Source of the DNA: Akkermansiaceae bacterium UBA5688
Lineage (GTDB): Bacteria > Verrucomicrobiota > Verrucomicrobiia > Verrucomicrobiales > Akkermansiaceae
Reading direction: 5' to 3'
Assembly (NCBI GenBank): GCA_002420315.1
Contig: DIHU01000267.1
Location: forward strand, 5,095 to 30,942
DNA length: 25,848 nt
A program made the position numbers and the translations under genes. Shown piece after piece: positions 16,547 through 25,500 of this stretch. Position 1 is the first letter of the stretch; every line of letters starts with the position of its first letter. Below the pieces are notes generated by a model. It was not told the origin of the DNA. It was given only the letters and a program-made list of their open reading frames with translations, and did no database searches.

Positions 16547-16569
16547 AGATTTGATCTGCCAAGATAGTG

Positions 16570-18042
16570 TCAGTTCTTTTGACCTGTCCCTGGCAGGAAG
16601 CGGTAATAAGATTCGAGCATTAGGGTTGCAAGGCAGCTACGGTAGTGTTCAGAAAAACCACCACCTCCGTTGAGGCCGTGGCCTGCCTGAACTGACTTGT
16701 ATGAACCATCTTTATTTTGGTTATTGAGGACTTGGTCTCTAAAAAGTTCGTTGTATTTTTCCCACTCTTTACCACCATTGTTTATCATCGCTTGGGCAGC
16801 GTAATAGTGGCCGTAGAGATCGGAGTGTTTGGTATTCCAATCAAGTTTCATGTTCTCATGCATGAACTTCACCGCCTTACGGGCTTGGCGATTTGCGGAA
16901 GACTCCCATATTTGAAAGCAAAGAGCACCGACAGCTGCAAGCGTGGTTCCGTCTTCGCGGATCGAAGGGCTAGAGTAGCCAAATGCTCCGCTAGGAGCTT
17001 GCTTGGTCTCCATGTAGTCGAGGCCCTTTTTTACGCAATTCCTTAGATTGGCGAAATCGAGACCCGTGTATTTGCAGGCCTTAAGAGCCTGAAGTTGCCA
17101 TCCTACAATTGAAGTGTCGGTATGCCCACCCTCTTCGACGTATGAGTAAGCCCAACCACCATTTGAGTGCTGGCTATTGATGAGGAATTGGCCGGAAGCC
17201 ATGACTGCATCTTCCAGCTGATTGATATTTTCCCCGAAGGACTTCACGCAAAGGGTGTAAGCCTCAGCTAGGGCGTAAACCGCAATTGCGTGCTCATAGC
17301 ACCAGCTTTTTGCCTTAAAATCATCAGCTAGCTTACCGTTATTCTTCATAGACTTGTCGACAAGAAAGGTGATGGCAGCGAGAACGGTGTCGCCGAATTC
17401 TTCCGATCCTGCTGTTTCGCAGTGGCCGAGATAGGCAAGGAGAGCAAGTCCAGTCATAGGCACCGACCGATTAGTCCATGAACCGTCCTTATTTTGCTTC
17501 TCCTTTAGCCAGCGTAGTGAGGCGACAACGGCGTCTTCACATTTTTCAGTGCCGCCATTGGAAGTGAGTCGCTGAAGTCGATCGGCTTTTGAGCAGCGCT
17601 TTTTCATGGCGGTCGGGATGTTACCAAACCCACCACCAGCGCCGGATCCATCTCCGTCACCCCAACCGTCTCCGAAGTCATTTCCATCGCCAAAGTCAGT
17701 GCTTGGATCCGGAACGTCGATTTCCGGGATAGGAATAGCCGTGGGAGATGAGGTGTTGGCTGCGATAACCTTCGACATTGAAGCTGAAGGTGCAGCAGGT
17801 TTGCGTTCAATTTTTGTCTGAACTTTCTTTTGTTTGAGATTTTCTTCCGATTCCGGAGTGCCGTTGTAGCTCACTAATTGCGGGATGTTTTTAGATGGCA
17901 GGTTCATCGCGATGATCCAGAGGATGAGTCCTACGAGGACCATTAGCAAAAGAGCGATGATTAGGCTGGTGATGGTCGACATCCGCTGTTGGGCCGCAAG
18001 TCGAGCTTGGGCTTGTGGCGAAAGTTGTGCATGTAGGCTCAT
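16570..18042 (-). CDS. membrane-anchored squalene-cyclase-like toroid protein, copy A
   Basis: The 490-residue product has a short cytoplasmic N-terminus, one membrane helix at about 23-46, a linker (50-145) that is Pro-rich and then Gly/Asp-rich (DFGDGNDFGDGWGDGDG), and an exported alpha/alpha-toroid domain (about 165-485). The toroid carries QW-like repeats of the prenyltransferase/squalene-cyclase fold: 'SLRWLKEKQNKDGSW', 'GQFLINSQHSNGGW', 'GLDYMETKQAPSGAFGY' and 'LNNQNKDGSY'. The cyclase DxDD acid motif and an obvious zinc site are absent, so enzymatic activity is doubtful. Nine cysteines in the exported part are shared with the neighbouring paralogue. It is a tandem copy of the gene at 18283; their leaders are nearly identical, but a terminator separates them, so they are transcribed separately. 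Function unknown; a binding or scaffold role is inference. Confidence 0.8.
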   Translation of the reverse strand: MSLHAQLSPQAQARLAAQQRMSTITSLIIALLLMVLVGLILWIIAMNLPSKNIPQLVSYNGTPESEENLKQKKVQTKIERKPAAPSASMSKVIAANTSSPTAIPIPEIDVPDPSTDFGDGNDFGDGWGDGDGSGAGGGFGNIPTAMKKRCSKADRLQRLTSNGGTEKCEDAVVASLRWLKEKQNKDGSWTNRSVPMTGLALLAYLGHCETAGSEEFGDTVLAAITFLVDKSMKNNGKLADDFKAKSWCYEHAIAVYALAEAYTLCVKSFGENINQLEDAVMASGQFLINSQHSNGGWAYSYVEEGGHTDTSIVGWQLQALKACKYTGLDFANLRNCVKKGLDYMETKQAPSGAFGYSSPSIREDGTTLAAVGALCFQIWESSANRQARKAVKFMHENMKLDWNTKHSDLYGHYYAAQAMINNGGKEWEKYNELFRDQVLNNQNKDGSYKSVQAGHGLNGGGGFSEHYRSCLATLMLESYYRFLPGTGQKN

Positions 18043-18224
18043 AGGTTTATCGTAAGAGGATGTATTTTTAGGTCAGATTCTCCCAGAACAAGAGCTGAAG
18101 TTTTGTTCACGAGCTAGGAGTAAATTCTTGCCTGTATTTAGAACGCTTCAACATCTTAGTTTCTTAGAGAAGACTGAAAATTTGGATCTCTCCTTCGATT
18201 TAGGCCCAATTTGTGTATTTCGAC

Positions 18225-18262
18225 AAAGAAAAAAGCTGTGCACCTCCAGATGCGCAGCTTTT
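18225..18262 (-). terminator. terminator of toroid copy B
   Basis: Arms AAAAGCTGTGCA (18231-18242) and TGCGCAGCTTTT (18251-18262) give a 12-bp stem with one mismatch and an eight-base loop. On the minus strand the stem is followed by TTTTTTCTTT, 20 bases past the stop of copy B. The remainder of 18043-18224, ahead of copy A, shows no clear promoter or small gene. Confidence 0.8.
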
Positions 18263-18282
18263 GAAAAATAAAGAGAGCAAAT

Positions 18283-19791
18283 CTAGTTGGTCTTTGCTCC
18301 GGTGGCAGGGAGGAAGCGGTAATAGGACTCAAGCATCAAAGTCGCGAGGCAAGCACGGTAGTGACGACCGTAACCTCCGTCTCCGGCAAACGATCCCGCT
18401 ACCGCGTTGATTTTGTTTCCTCCACCAACAACTTTGTAATAACCGTCTTTGTGCTGGTTATTGAGAACCTGATCGCGAAAAAGTTTGTTGTAGCGCTCCC
18501 ACTCAGGTCCGCCATTGTTAATCATACACTGGACAGCATAGTAGTGACCGTAGAGGTCGGAGTCTGCAGTATTCCAATCAAATTTCATTTCCTTGTCCAT
18601 AAATCGGACGGCCTTGCGGGCAACTTTACTGGCGGAAGATTTCCAAATTTGGAAGCAAAGAGCGCCAACAGCAGCAAGAGTGGTTCCGTCTGATCCACCG
18701 CCGATATTTGGGCCAGAGTATCCAATTGCTCCACTTGCCAGCTGGCATCGCTCAACATAATCGAGTCCTTTTTTGTAGCAGCGTGTCAAGTTGGCAAAAT
18801 CAAGACCGGTGTATTTGCAGGCCTTAAGGGCTTGGAGATGCCAGCCGACGATGGAAACATCACCGCCTCTGGCGCTATCCTCACTGTATGCATAGTCCCA
18901 GCCCCCACCTTGGTGTTGACTGTTGATTAGAAATTGTCCGGAAGCCATGACGGCATCTTCCAGCTGATTAATATTTTCTCCGAAAGATTTGATACAGAGA
19001 GTGTAAGCTTCAGCTAAAGCATAAACGGCAATGGAGTGCTCGTAGCACCAGTGATTATCTTTAAAGTCGCTTCCAAGCTTACCGTTATTCTTCATCGCCT
19101 TGTCAACGAGGAAGGTGATAGCGGCGAGGACTGTTTCGCCAAACTCTTCTGAGCCCGCAGTCTCGCAATGACCCAAAAAGGTTAGGAGCCCAAGACCAGT
19201 CATACCAATTTGCTTTTGACCGCACCATGAGCCGTCTTCGTTTTGTTCTTCTTTCAGCCAGCGCAGAGTCGCAACCACGGCGTCTTCGCAGTTTTCGGTT
19301 CCGCCGCTCGAAGTCAAACGCTGAAGACGGTCTGCTTTGGAACAACGCTTTTTCATGGCGGTCGGTATATTCCCGAATCCACCACCGGCGCCTGACCCGT
19401 CCCCGTCGCCCCAGCCGTCGCCAAAGTCATTTCCATCACCAAAGTCGGTGCTGGGATCGGGGACGTCGATTTCTGGGATTGGAATGGCAGTGGGGGATGA
19501 TGTATTGGCGGCAATGACCTTGGACATCGAAGCTGAGGGAGCCGCAGGTTTCCTCTCAATTTGGGTCTGAACTTTCTTTTGTTTGAGATTTTCCTCTGAT
19601 TCTGGAGTTCCGTTATAGCTAACCAATTGCGGAATATTTTTAGCAGGAAGATTCATCGCGATAATCCAAAGGATCAAACCAACTAGGACCATTAACAAGA
19701 GAGCGATGATCAAGCTTGTGATGGTTGACATCCGCTGTTGGGACAAAAGTCGAGCCTGGGCTTCCGGCGAGAGTTGTGCGTGTAAGCTCAT
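18283..19791 (-). CDS. membrane-anchored squalene-cyclase-like toroid protein, copy B
   Basis: This 502-residue paralogue of the gene at 16570 has the same architecture: membrane helix at about 23-46, Pro- then Gly/Asp-rich linker, and an exported toroid with QW-like repeats such as 'TLRWLKEEQNEDGSW' and 'LNNQHKDGYYKV'. Over the first 161 residues only five differ (positions 10, 16, 17, 50 and 77), although the DNA has many silent changes. After that the two proteins diverge, and copy B has small insertions, for example a Gly/Ser loop near 'GPNIGGGSDGTT' and another in the last 50 residues. It has twelve cysteines in the exported part, nine shared with copy A. As in copy A, no cyclase DxDD motif is seen. 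It has its own terminator. The pair may bind different ligands through the same membrane anchor; that is inference. Confidence 0.8.
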   Translation of the reverse strand: MSLHAQLSPEAQARLLSQQRMSTITSLIIALLLMVLVGLILWIIAMNLPAKNIPQLVSYNGTPESEENLKQKKVQTQIERKPAAPSASMSKVIAANTSSPTAIPIPEIDVPDPSTDFGDGNDFGDGWGDGDGSGAGGGFGNIPTAMKKRCSKADRLQRLTSSGGTENCEDAVVATLRWLKEEQNEDGSWCGQKQIGMTGLGLLTFLGHCETAGSEEFGETVLAAITFLVDKAMKNNGKLGSDFKDNHWCYEHSIAVYALAEAYTLCIKSFGENINQLEDAVMASGQFLINSQHQGGGWDYAYSEDSARGGDVSIVGWHLQALKACKYTGLDFANLTRCYKKGLDYVERCQLASGAIGYSGPNIGGGSDGTTLAAVGALCFQIWKSSASKVARKAVRFMDKEMKFDWNTADSDLYGHYYAVQCMINNGGPEWERYNKLFRDQVLNNQHKDGYYKVVGGGNKINAVAGSFAGDGGYGRHYRACLATLMLESYYRFLPATGAKTN

Positions 19792-20123
19792 GATAGGATA
19801 AGAAAGGTCTTTGAATTTGGGGTGTTTAAGACTATGGATTAAAAGGCAATTTGGCTAGCGAAGAGATTCACTGATTTATGATGAGCAGAACGGATTACTC
19901 TAGAAAAAATTAGGGGAAACTTGAGAAATGATCTTTTTTGACGAATTGGCGACGTAAGAGATTTCGGGACCCAGCATTTGCATAATCCGTGTCACCGGAG
20001 AGGTTCCTTCTTTATTTTATTCCTTACCGTTTTGACTTTTTATGAGAGACGAATGCCGTGGCGCCATCAAATTTTTCGTAGTTGGCAATCATCAGTTCCG
20101 AGTCTCACGTGAGGTAGATTGAA
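19792..20123 (-). other. 332-base intergenic region ahead of toroid copy B
   Basis: The stretch lies between the end of sixA and the start of toroid copy B and should hold the promoter of copy B. I see no terminator for sixA and no convincing -35/-10 pair. A 10-base palindrome CTCACGTGAG is at 20104-20113, and a 31-codon GTG ORF (19900-19995, minus) has a weak GAAGGA upstream, but neither is strong enough to call. Confidence 0.4.
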
Positions 20124-20585
20124 CTACTTCAGTAATTTACATGGAATACTGAAATTGAGTATTGGATAGCGACCCAATTCCAGCGAAATGATTGAGGCTT
20201 TTTTGACGCGGATTGAGTAAGTCTCTGAGCCGAGAATGTGTTCGACCAGAGCTGAAAAATCGGGCTCATGGCCAACTATCGCAACTCGATTGAATTGTTG
20301 ATAGGCCTTGAGCTCCCGAAGGGCGGTCTCTGGTCTCATCCCGCAAGCGAGCCAAGATTCGATTACAGGTTTTGGACAACCTTCTCCGGCTAGGATTTCA
20401 GCCGTTTCCTTTGCTCGTAAGACGGGGCTTGAGAGAACGATATCGGGAGTAAGCTCGTGTTTTTTAAGAAACTTTCCAATTCGCTGCGATTGCTCGTGGC
20501 CTTTTTCGACAAGATTCCGGACGAAGTCACCACCAACTAGCCCGTGAGCCGCGGCGGTTGCGTGACGAATCAAGAGAAGGGTCAT
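20124..20585 (-). CDS. sixA: SixA-like histidine phosphatase
   Basis: The 153-residue protein belongs to the histidine (RHG) phosphatase branch of which E. coli SixA, a phosphohistidine phosphatase, is the model. The phosphate-accepting His8 is in 'LLIRHATAAAHG', Arg57 in 'SSPVLRAKETAEIL' and His106 in 'VAIVGHEPDFS', completing the expected active site. The real substrate in this organism could be a phosphohistidine on a phosphorelay or PTS protein, or a small phosphate ester. It starts 4 bases after the fabG stop, so it is the last gene of the bioF-fabG-sixA cluster. Confidence 0.88.
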   Translation of the reverse strand: MTLLLIRHATAAAHGLVGGDFVRNLVEKGHEQSQRIGKFLKKHELTPDIVLSSPVLRAKETAEILAGEGCPKPVIESWLACGMRPETALRELKAYQQFNRVAIVGHEPDFSALVEHILGSETYSIRVKKASIISLELGRYPILNFSIPCKLLK

Positions 20586-20589
20586 TACC

Positions 20590-21336
20590 TTACATGGTCA
20601 TGCCGCCGTCTACGGCGAGCACTTGGCCAGTAATGTAGCGGGCTTCTGGACCGGCAAGGAAAAGTGAGGCATTGGCAATATCGTCAACTTGACCAAAATC
20701 AGCGAGGGGGACTTTTGCGATGATACCTTGTTTGAGGTCGTCAGAAAGTTCATCGGTCATATCAGTGGTGATAAAGCCCGGAGCAATCGCATTACATGTG
20801 ACTTTGCGCCCAGCGAGTTCGCGAGCCACTGATTTAGTGAAACCGATAAGCCCCGCTTTTGAAGCTGCATAATTGGCTTGGCCGGCGTTTCCAATCAGTC
20901 CAATCACGGAGCTGATGTTAATGATTCGGGGATCGGTACCTTTCATGAGTGGACGTTGAAGGGCCTTAACAAGGTTGAAGGCTCCCTTGAGATTGGTGTC
21001 AAGAACGGTGTCCCAATCCTCGGACTTCATTCGCATAATCAATCCATCACGTGTTACGCCAGCATTGTTGATGAGAATATCGATTCCACCAAGGTCCTCG
21101 ACGATAGTTTTTCCAGTCTCTTGCACGGAATCGAAATCAGCCACGTCTAATGCGTAAAAGCGGGTTGAATCGGGATGAATTGCGTTAATCTCCTTGGCTG
21201 CTGCACCACAGCTCGTGGGGTTGCGGGAAATGATCGCAAGTTTTGCGCCCTCGCGGGCGAAAGCGTGAGCAATGGCTAGGCCGATACCTCGACCGGCCCC
21301 AGTGATCACAACTCGTTTTCCTGAAAATTTGGACAT
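20590..21336 (-). CDS. fabG: 3-oxoacyl-ACP reductase (SDR family)
   Basis: The 248-residue protein reduces 3-oxoacyl-ACP to 3-hydroxyacyl-ACP with NADPH in fatty acid elongation. It is a classical short-chain dehydrogenase: TGAGRGIG at 12-19, NNAG at 90-93, and the catalytic set N115, S143, Y156 and K160 ('SSVIGLIGNAGQANYAASK'). The C-terminus ends in 'ITGQVLAVDGGMTM', as FabG proteins do. The length is standard. It lies between a bioF-type gene (20 bases upstream) and sixA (4 bases downstream). SDR enzymes overlap in sequence, so another 3-oxoacyl substrate is possible, but the motifs favour FabG. Confidence 0.92.
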   Translation of the reverse strand: MSKFSGKRVVITGAGRGIGLAIAHAFAREGAKLAIISRNPTSCGAAAKEINAIHPDSTRFYALDVADFDSVQETGKTIVEDLGGIDILINNAGVTRDGLIMRMKSEDWDTVLDTNLKGAFNLVKALQRPLMKGTDPRIINISSVIGLIGNAGQANYAASKAGLIGFTKSVARELAGRKVTCNAIAPGFITTDMTDELSDDLKQGIIAKVPLADFGQVDDIANASLFLAGPEARYITGQVLAVDGGMTM

Positions 21337-21356
21337 ATGGAGAGTTTGTAGTGTTT

Positions 21357-22466
21357 TTAGAGCAAGGCCAAGGCCTCTTTGAGATCGTTAAGGTTTTCTG
21401 TGGTGTGAGCAGCGCTTAGGGTGATGCGAAGTCGTGCAGTTCCTCGCGGGATGGTTGGGTATCGGATCGCTGGAACCAAAAAACCACTTTTGAGGAGAGA
21501 ATCCGACGCGGCAAGCGCGGACCTGTTTTCACCAATAATTTTGGGGATAATAGGGGTGGGGGAAGCGAAGGAGTCCGAGTATGTCTTGAGGCGACCGCGT
21601 CTCTCGATTCCTTCGGGTGAATTCAAAAGATCGAGAGCGGCAAGGCTCGCAGCGGCTTGTGAGGGTGGTGGCGCCGTCGAGTAGATTAAGGAACGGGTTT
21701 TATTGATGAAAAGGTCAATCCATGACCTAGATGATACGAGGTAGCCGCCTGCCGATCCCAACGATTTACCGAGGGTCCCCATTTGAAAATCAATTTGATC
21801 CTGAAGGCCTAACTTCTCGGCAAGCCCTTGTCCGGTTTGGCCGAGTACACCAATGGCATGCGCTTCGTCCAGAAAGAGGAGTGCACCGTATTTTTCCTTT
21901 AGCTTTACGATTTCAGAGAGCGGGCAAAGGTCGCCATCCATGGAAAAGACGGATTCGGTTACGATTAAAGTACGGCCGTTACTAGAGGTGAGGAGCTTTT
22001 CGAGTTTATTAAGATCGTTGTGCGGGAAGATGCGTAGGGTTGCTCCGGAGAGTTTAGCAGCGTCTATGAGACAGGCATGAGCGAGTTTGTCTAGAATCAC
22101 GGTATCACCTTTGCTCATAAGTGCAGGGATTACTCCCATCGCGGTGACAAAGCCATTGGCGAAAGTGAGAGCTGCTTCGGCCTTTTTAAGAGTTGCTATT
22201 TTTTCTTCAAGTTGGTGGAAGATCTCAAGGGACCCGCAAATAAGTCGAGATGCCGTGCTGCTAGTACCGTAATCTCGCAAGGCTTTCGTGGCGGCTTCAA
22301 TAAGAATCGGGTGTTGGGAAAGCCCGAGGTAATCATTCGACGAAAAGTTGATGAGTTTACGGCCTTGTAGTTCGACAGTTGGAAGATCCGGATTTCTTAT
22401 TGGACGTAGCCCGCGAAGAAGTCCTCTTTGTTCAAGGTCTGTGAGTTCGTCTTCGGGTTTTCTCAT
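21357..22466 (-). CDS. bioF: alpha-oxoamine synthase, probably 8-amino-7-oxononanoate synthase
   Basis: The 369-residue PLP enzyme condenses an amino acid with an acyl-CoA or acyl-ACP. The Schiff-base lysine is K234 in 'MGTLGKSLGSAGGYL'; the cofactor-binding D200-E-A-H motif and His130 ('DKLAHACLIDAA') are intact, as is the 'GSGGSR'-like substrate loop in the form 'GTSSTASRLICGS'. Closest overall to BioF (pimeloyl-ACP plus alanine, biotin pathway). Glycine C-acetyltransferase (Kbl) or serine palmitoyltransferase-type members share these motifs, and no other bio gene is nearby, so the gene name is tentative. The adjacent fabG would fit either fatty-acid-linked biotin precursor or lipid synthesis. 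I start it at ATG 22466; the upstream in-frame ATG at 22493 lies inside the secA terminator. Confidence 0.8.
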   Translation of the reverse strand: MRKPEDELTDLEQRGLLRGLRPIRNPDLPTVELQGRKLINFSSNDYLGLSQHPILIEAATKALRDYGTSSTASRLICGSLEIFHQLEEKIATLKKAEAALTFANGFVTAMGVIPALMSKGDTVILDKLAHACLIDAAKLSGATLRIFPHNDLNKLEKLLTSSNGRTLIVTESVFSMDGDLCPLSEIVKLKEKYGALLFLDEAHAIGVLGQTGQGLAEKLGLQDQIDFQMGTLGKSLGSAGGYLVSSRSWIDLFINKTRSLIYSTAPPPSQAAASLAALDLLNSPEGIERRGRLKTYSDSFASPTPIIPKIIGENRSALAASDSLLKSGFLVPAIRYPTIPRGTARLRITLSAAHTTENLNDLKEALALL

Positions 22467-22476
22467 CTTATTCGTT

Positions 22477-22511
22477 AAAAAAGGCGCTTCCATATTTCTG
22501 CGGAAGCGCCT
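22477..22511 (-). terminator. terminator of secA, just ahead of bioF
   Basis: A perfect 10-bp stem (AGGCGCTTCC at 22482-22491 and GGAAGCGCCT at 22502-22511) has a ten-base loop and is followed on the minus strand by six T. It lies 30 bases past the secA stop and only 10 bases from the chosen bioF start, so bioF must be transcribed by read-through or from a start within this short gap or the 3' end of secA. Confidence 0.88.
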
Positions 22512-22540
22512 CTAGAATGAAAGATTTTAATTCGGGCAGG

Positions 22541-25500
22541 TTACTCGGTCATACGACCGCAGCATTGCTTGTATTTCTTGCCTGATCCGCAGATACAAGG
22601 TTCGTTTCGTCCGACCTTCGCGATGGGGCGGCGCTTAGGAAGGTTGAGTTTCAAGCCACTTTCATCGGAACCGCTTCCGGCTTCGGGAACAACACTAGAT
22701 GAACCGGAGACTGCCATATTATTTTCACTTCCTCTTGAAGTCTGTTGGGGTGCATCGGCAAGAACGGGGTCAATTTCACGGATCGTGGTGAAGCGGAAAA
22801 GATTGTGAACTGCTCCCTCATCAATCGTATCCATGAGAGCGGTGAAGAGCTTATAAGACTCCATTTTATATTCCACGAGAGGATCTTTTTGACCTTGCGC
22901 ACGAAGTTGAACGCCTTCCCGAAGTGAGTCCATTGCGTAAAGATGTTCCTGCCATTTTTGATCAATGGCATTGAGCATGATGTGGCGCTCGAGAGAATCG
23001 AGGTGTTCAGAATTTTCCATCTCGACCTTGCGGTTGTAGGCGGTATGGATCCGCTCGAGGAGAAATTTTGAGTTGCCATCAATATCGCGGGTTTCAAACT
23101 TTGCCTCGGCGACGGAGAGATGAAGAGGAAAGGTTTTATTCACCCAGTTTAGAAGTTCCATGACGTCAGGCTGACCTTCATCGTGCTCTTCCATGTAGTA
23201 ACTTACCTGGGCGGGGATGATGCGGTCAAGAAGCTCCATAATGAGTTCTCGCGGATCTTCCGATTTGAGAACCTCGTTACGATAGCCATAAACCACTTCG
23301 CGTTGACGATTCATTACGTCATCGAAGTCGAGGACGTATTTTCGTCGGCGATAGTACATTTGCTCGACTCGCTTTTGAGCTGTTTCAACTGAACGGTTAA
23401 GCCATTTGTGTTCGAGAGCTTCTCCATCTTCCATACCGAATCGATCCATCATGTTGGTCATGCGATCGGCAGCAGCGAAGTTGCGCATCAAATCATCTTC
23501 AAAAGAGATGAAGAATTGTGAAGCCCCTGGGTCGCCTTGACGTGAACAACGTCCACGTAGTTGTCGGTCAGTTCGGCGGGATTGGTGTCGCTCAGTGCCG
23601 ATGACGAAGAGTCCCCCGGCTTCTTTTACGTCTGGGCCAAGTTTGATATCGGTTCCGCGTCCAGCCATGTTGGTTGAGACGGTGACCGAACCAAGCTGGC
23701 CGGCTGCCTTCACGATTTCAGCTTCCTGAAGGTGATACTTAGCGTTGAGAACTTTATGCTTAATCTTTGAACGTTGAAGCATTCGCGAGAGCGTTTCGGA
23801 TGCTTCGACCGAAGCGGTTCCAACAAGGACGGGTTGCCCCGACTCATGGCATTGTTGGATTTTTGCAACAACGGCGTTGAATTTTTCGCGACGGGTCTTG
23901 AAGACTTGGTCGTTGTGGTCAATCCGCTGGTTTGGCTTGTGATTGGGGATAGGGAGCACGTCGAGTCCATAGATATCCTGAAATTCTGCAGCTTCAGTTT
24001 CAGCGGTCCCAGTCATGCCGCCGAGTTTTTCGTATAGTCGGAAATAATTTTGGATTGTGATTGTAGCGTAAGTCTGGGTTTCGCGCTCGATTTCCACATT
24101 TTCTTTTGCTTCGACCGCTTGGTGAAGCCCATCAGACCAACGGCGTCCGGTCATTTCGCGTCCGGTATTTTCGTCGACAATGACGACCTTGCCTTCCTTG
24201 ACAACATATTCGTTGTCTTTCTCATACAAACAATAAGCTTTCAGGAGTTGGGAAATGGCGTGAACCCGGGTGCCCTGAGCATCCATCTTGGTCTGAATTT
24301 TGTCCTTTTCGGCGAGGCGTTTTTCATCGTCCAGATCAGAGTTTGCATCGACATCTGCGAATTCAGTGGCGAGGTCGGGGATCACGAATGCTTCAGGATC
24401 TTCAGGAGAAAGGAACTCACGACCCATTTCCATGAGGTCAGCGTCGTGGCCTTTTTCGTCCACCGTAAAGTAAAGCTCTTCCTTGATCGCAAATAGTTCC
24501 TTCTTTTGGGCATCTTGATAGAATGAAAGTTCAGTCTTTTCAATGAGGCGGCGCGTGTCCGGGTCTTCCATGCAACGCATGAACTGGCGGTTGCGGGGTT
24601 GACCGAGTTTCAACTTAAAGAGTGCTCGTCCAGCAACATCATCGTCGCCTTCCTCGAGTGCCTTATTGGCCTCTGCGGCAAGCTCGTTGCAAAGGTGATT
24701 TTGCTTTTTGACCAACTGCTCAATTTCGCTGCGGTAGCGTTTGTATTCCTCGGTGTTGGAAATAACGGCGGGACCGGAGATGATGAGGGGGGTCCGGGCT
24801 TCATCGATTAGAATTGAGTCGACCTCGTCAACAATTGCGAAGTAGTGATCGCGCTGAACTTGATCATCGGTCGATCCAGCCATTCCGTTGTCGCGAAGAT
24901 AGTCGAATCCAAATTCGGCATTTGTTCCATAAGTGATGTCGCAATAATATTGCTCTCGGCGGATACTAGGAAACTGCTGGTTTTGAATGCAACCGACGGT
25001 CAGACCGAGGTATTTAAAGAGAGCACCCATCCATTCTGAGTCACGACGAGCAAGATAGTCGTTGACGGTTACGAGGTGGACTCCAAGTCCGGTAAGAGCG
25101 TTGAGGAAAACGGGGAGGGTTCCCACTAATGTCTTACCTTCACCAGTTTGCATTTCAGCAATCTTTCCTTGATGAAGCGAGATGCCTCCCACGAGCTGGA
25201 CGTCAAAATGAATCATATCCCAGAGCAGCATATTATCGACCACTTCGATCTCAGTTCCACAAAGGCGACGAGCTCCGTTTTTTACAGTGGCATAGGCTTC
25301 TGGAAGAATATTATCGAGATACTTGTCGCGAAGATCCGGAAATTCTTCGTCGATTTTGTTGAAAGCGGTCTTAGCTTCGTTGATATCTTCGCGAGTCTTG
25401 ATGCGGGTAGGAAGATTGGGGAATTCGTCGCGAAGAGCATTGAATCTTTCCTGAACATGAGTTGCTGCAGCCGAGATAGATTCGTTATCCATCGTTTCTA

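Noticed and set aside
17640..17710. GD-rich codons read as a tandem DNA repeat or CRISPR-like array
   Set aside because: The periodicity is that of the Gly/Asp protein linker and the units are not conserved as DNA repeats with spacers.
19900..19995. 31-codon GTG ORF ahead of toroid copy B with a GAAGGA before it
   Set aside because: No hydrophobic or conserved feature; short enough to arise by chance.
20104..20113. Palindrome CTCACGTGAG
   Set aside because: A single 10-base palindrome just past sixA with no second copy or promoter next to it; not enough to call an operator.
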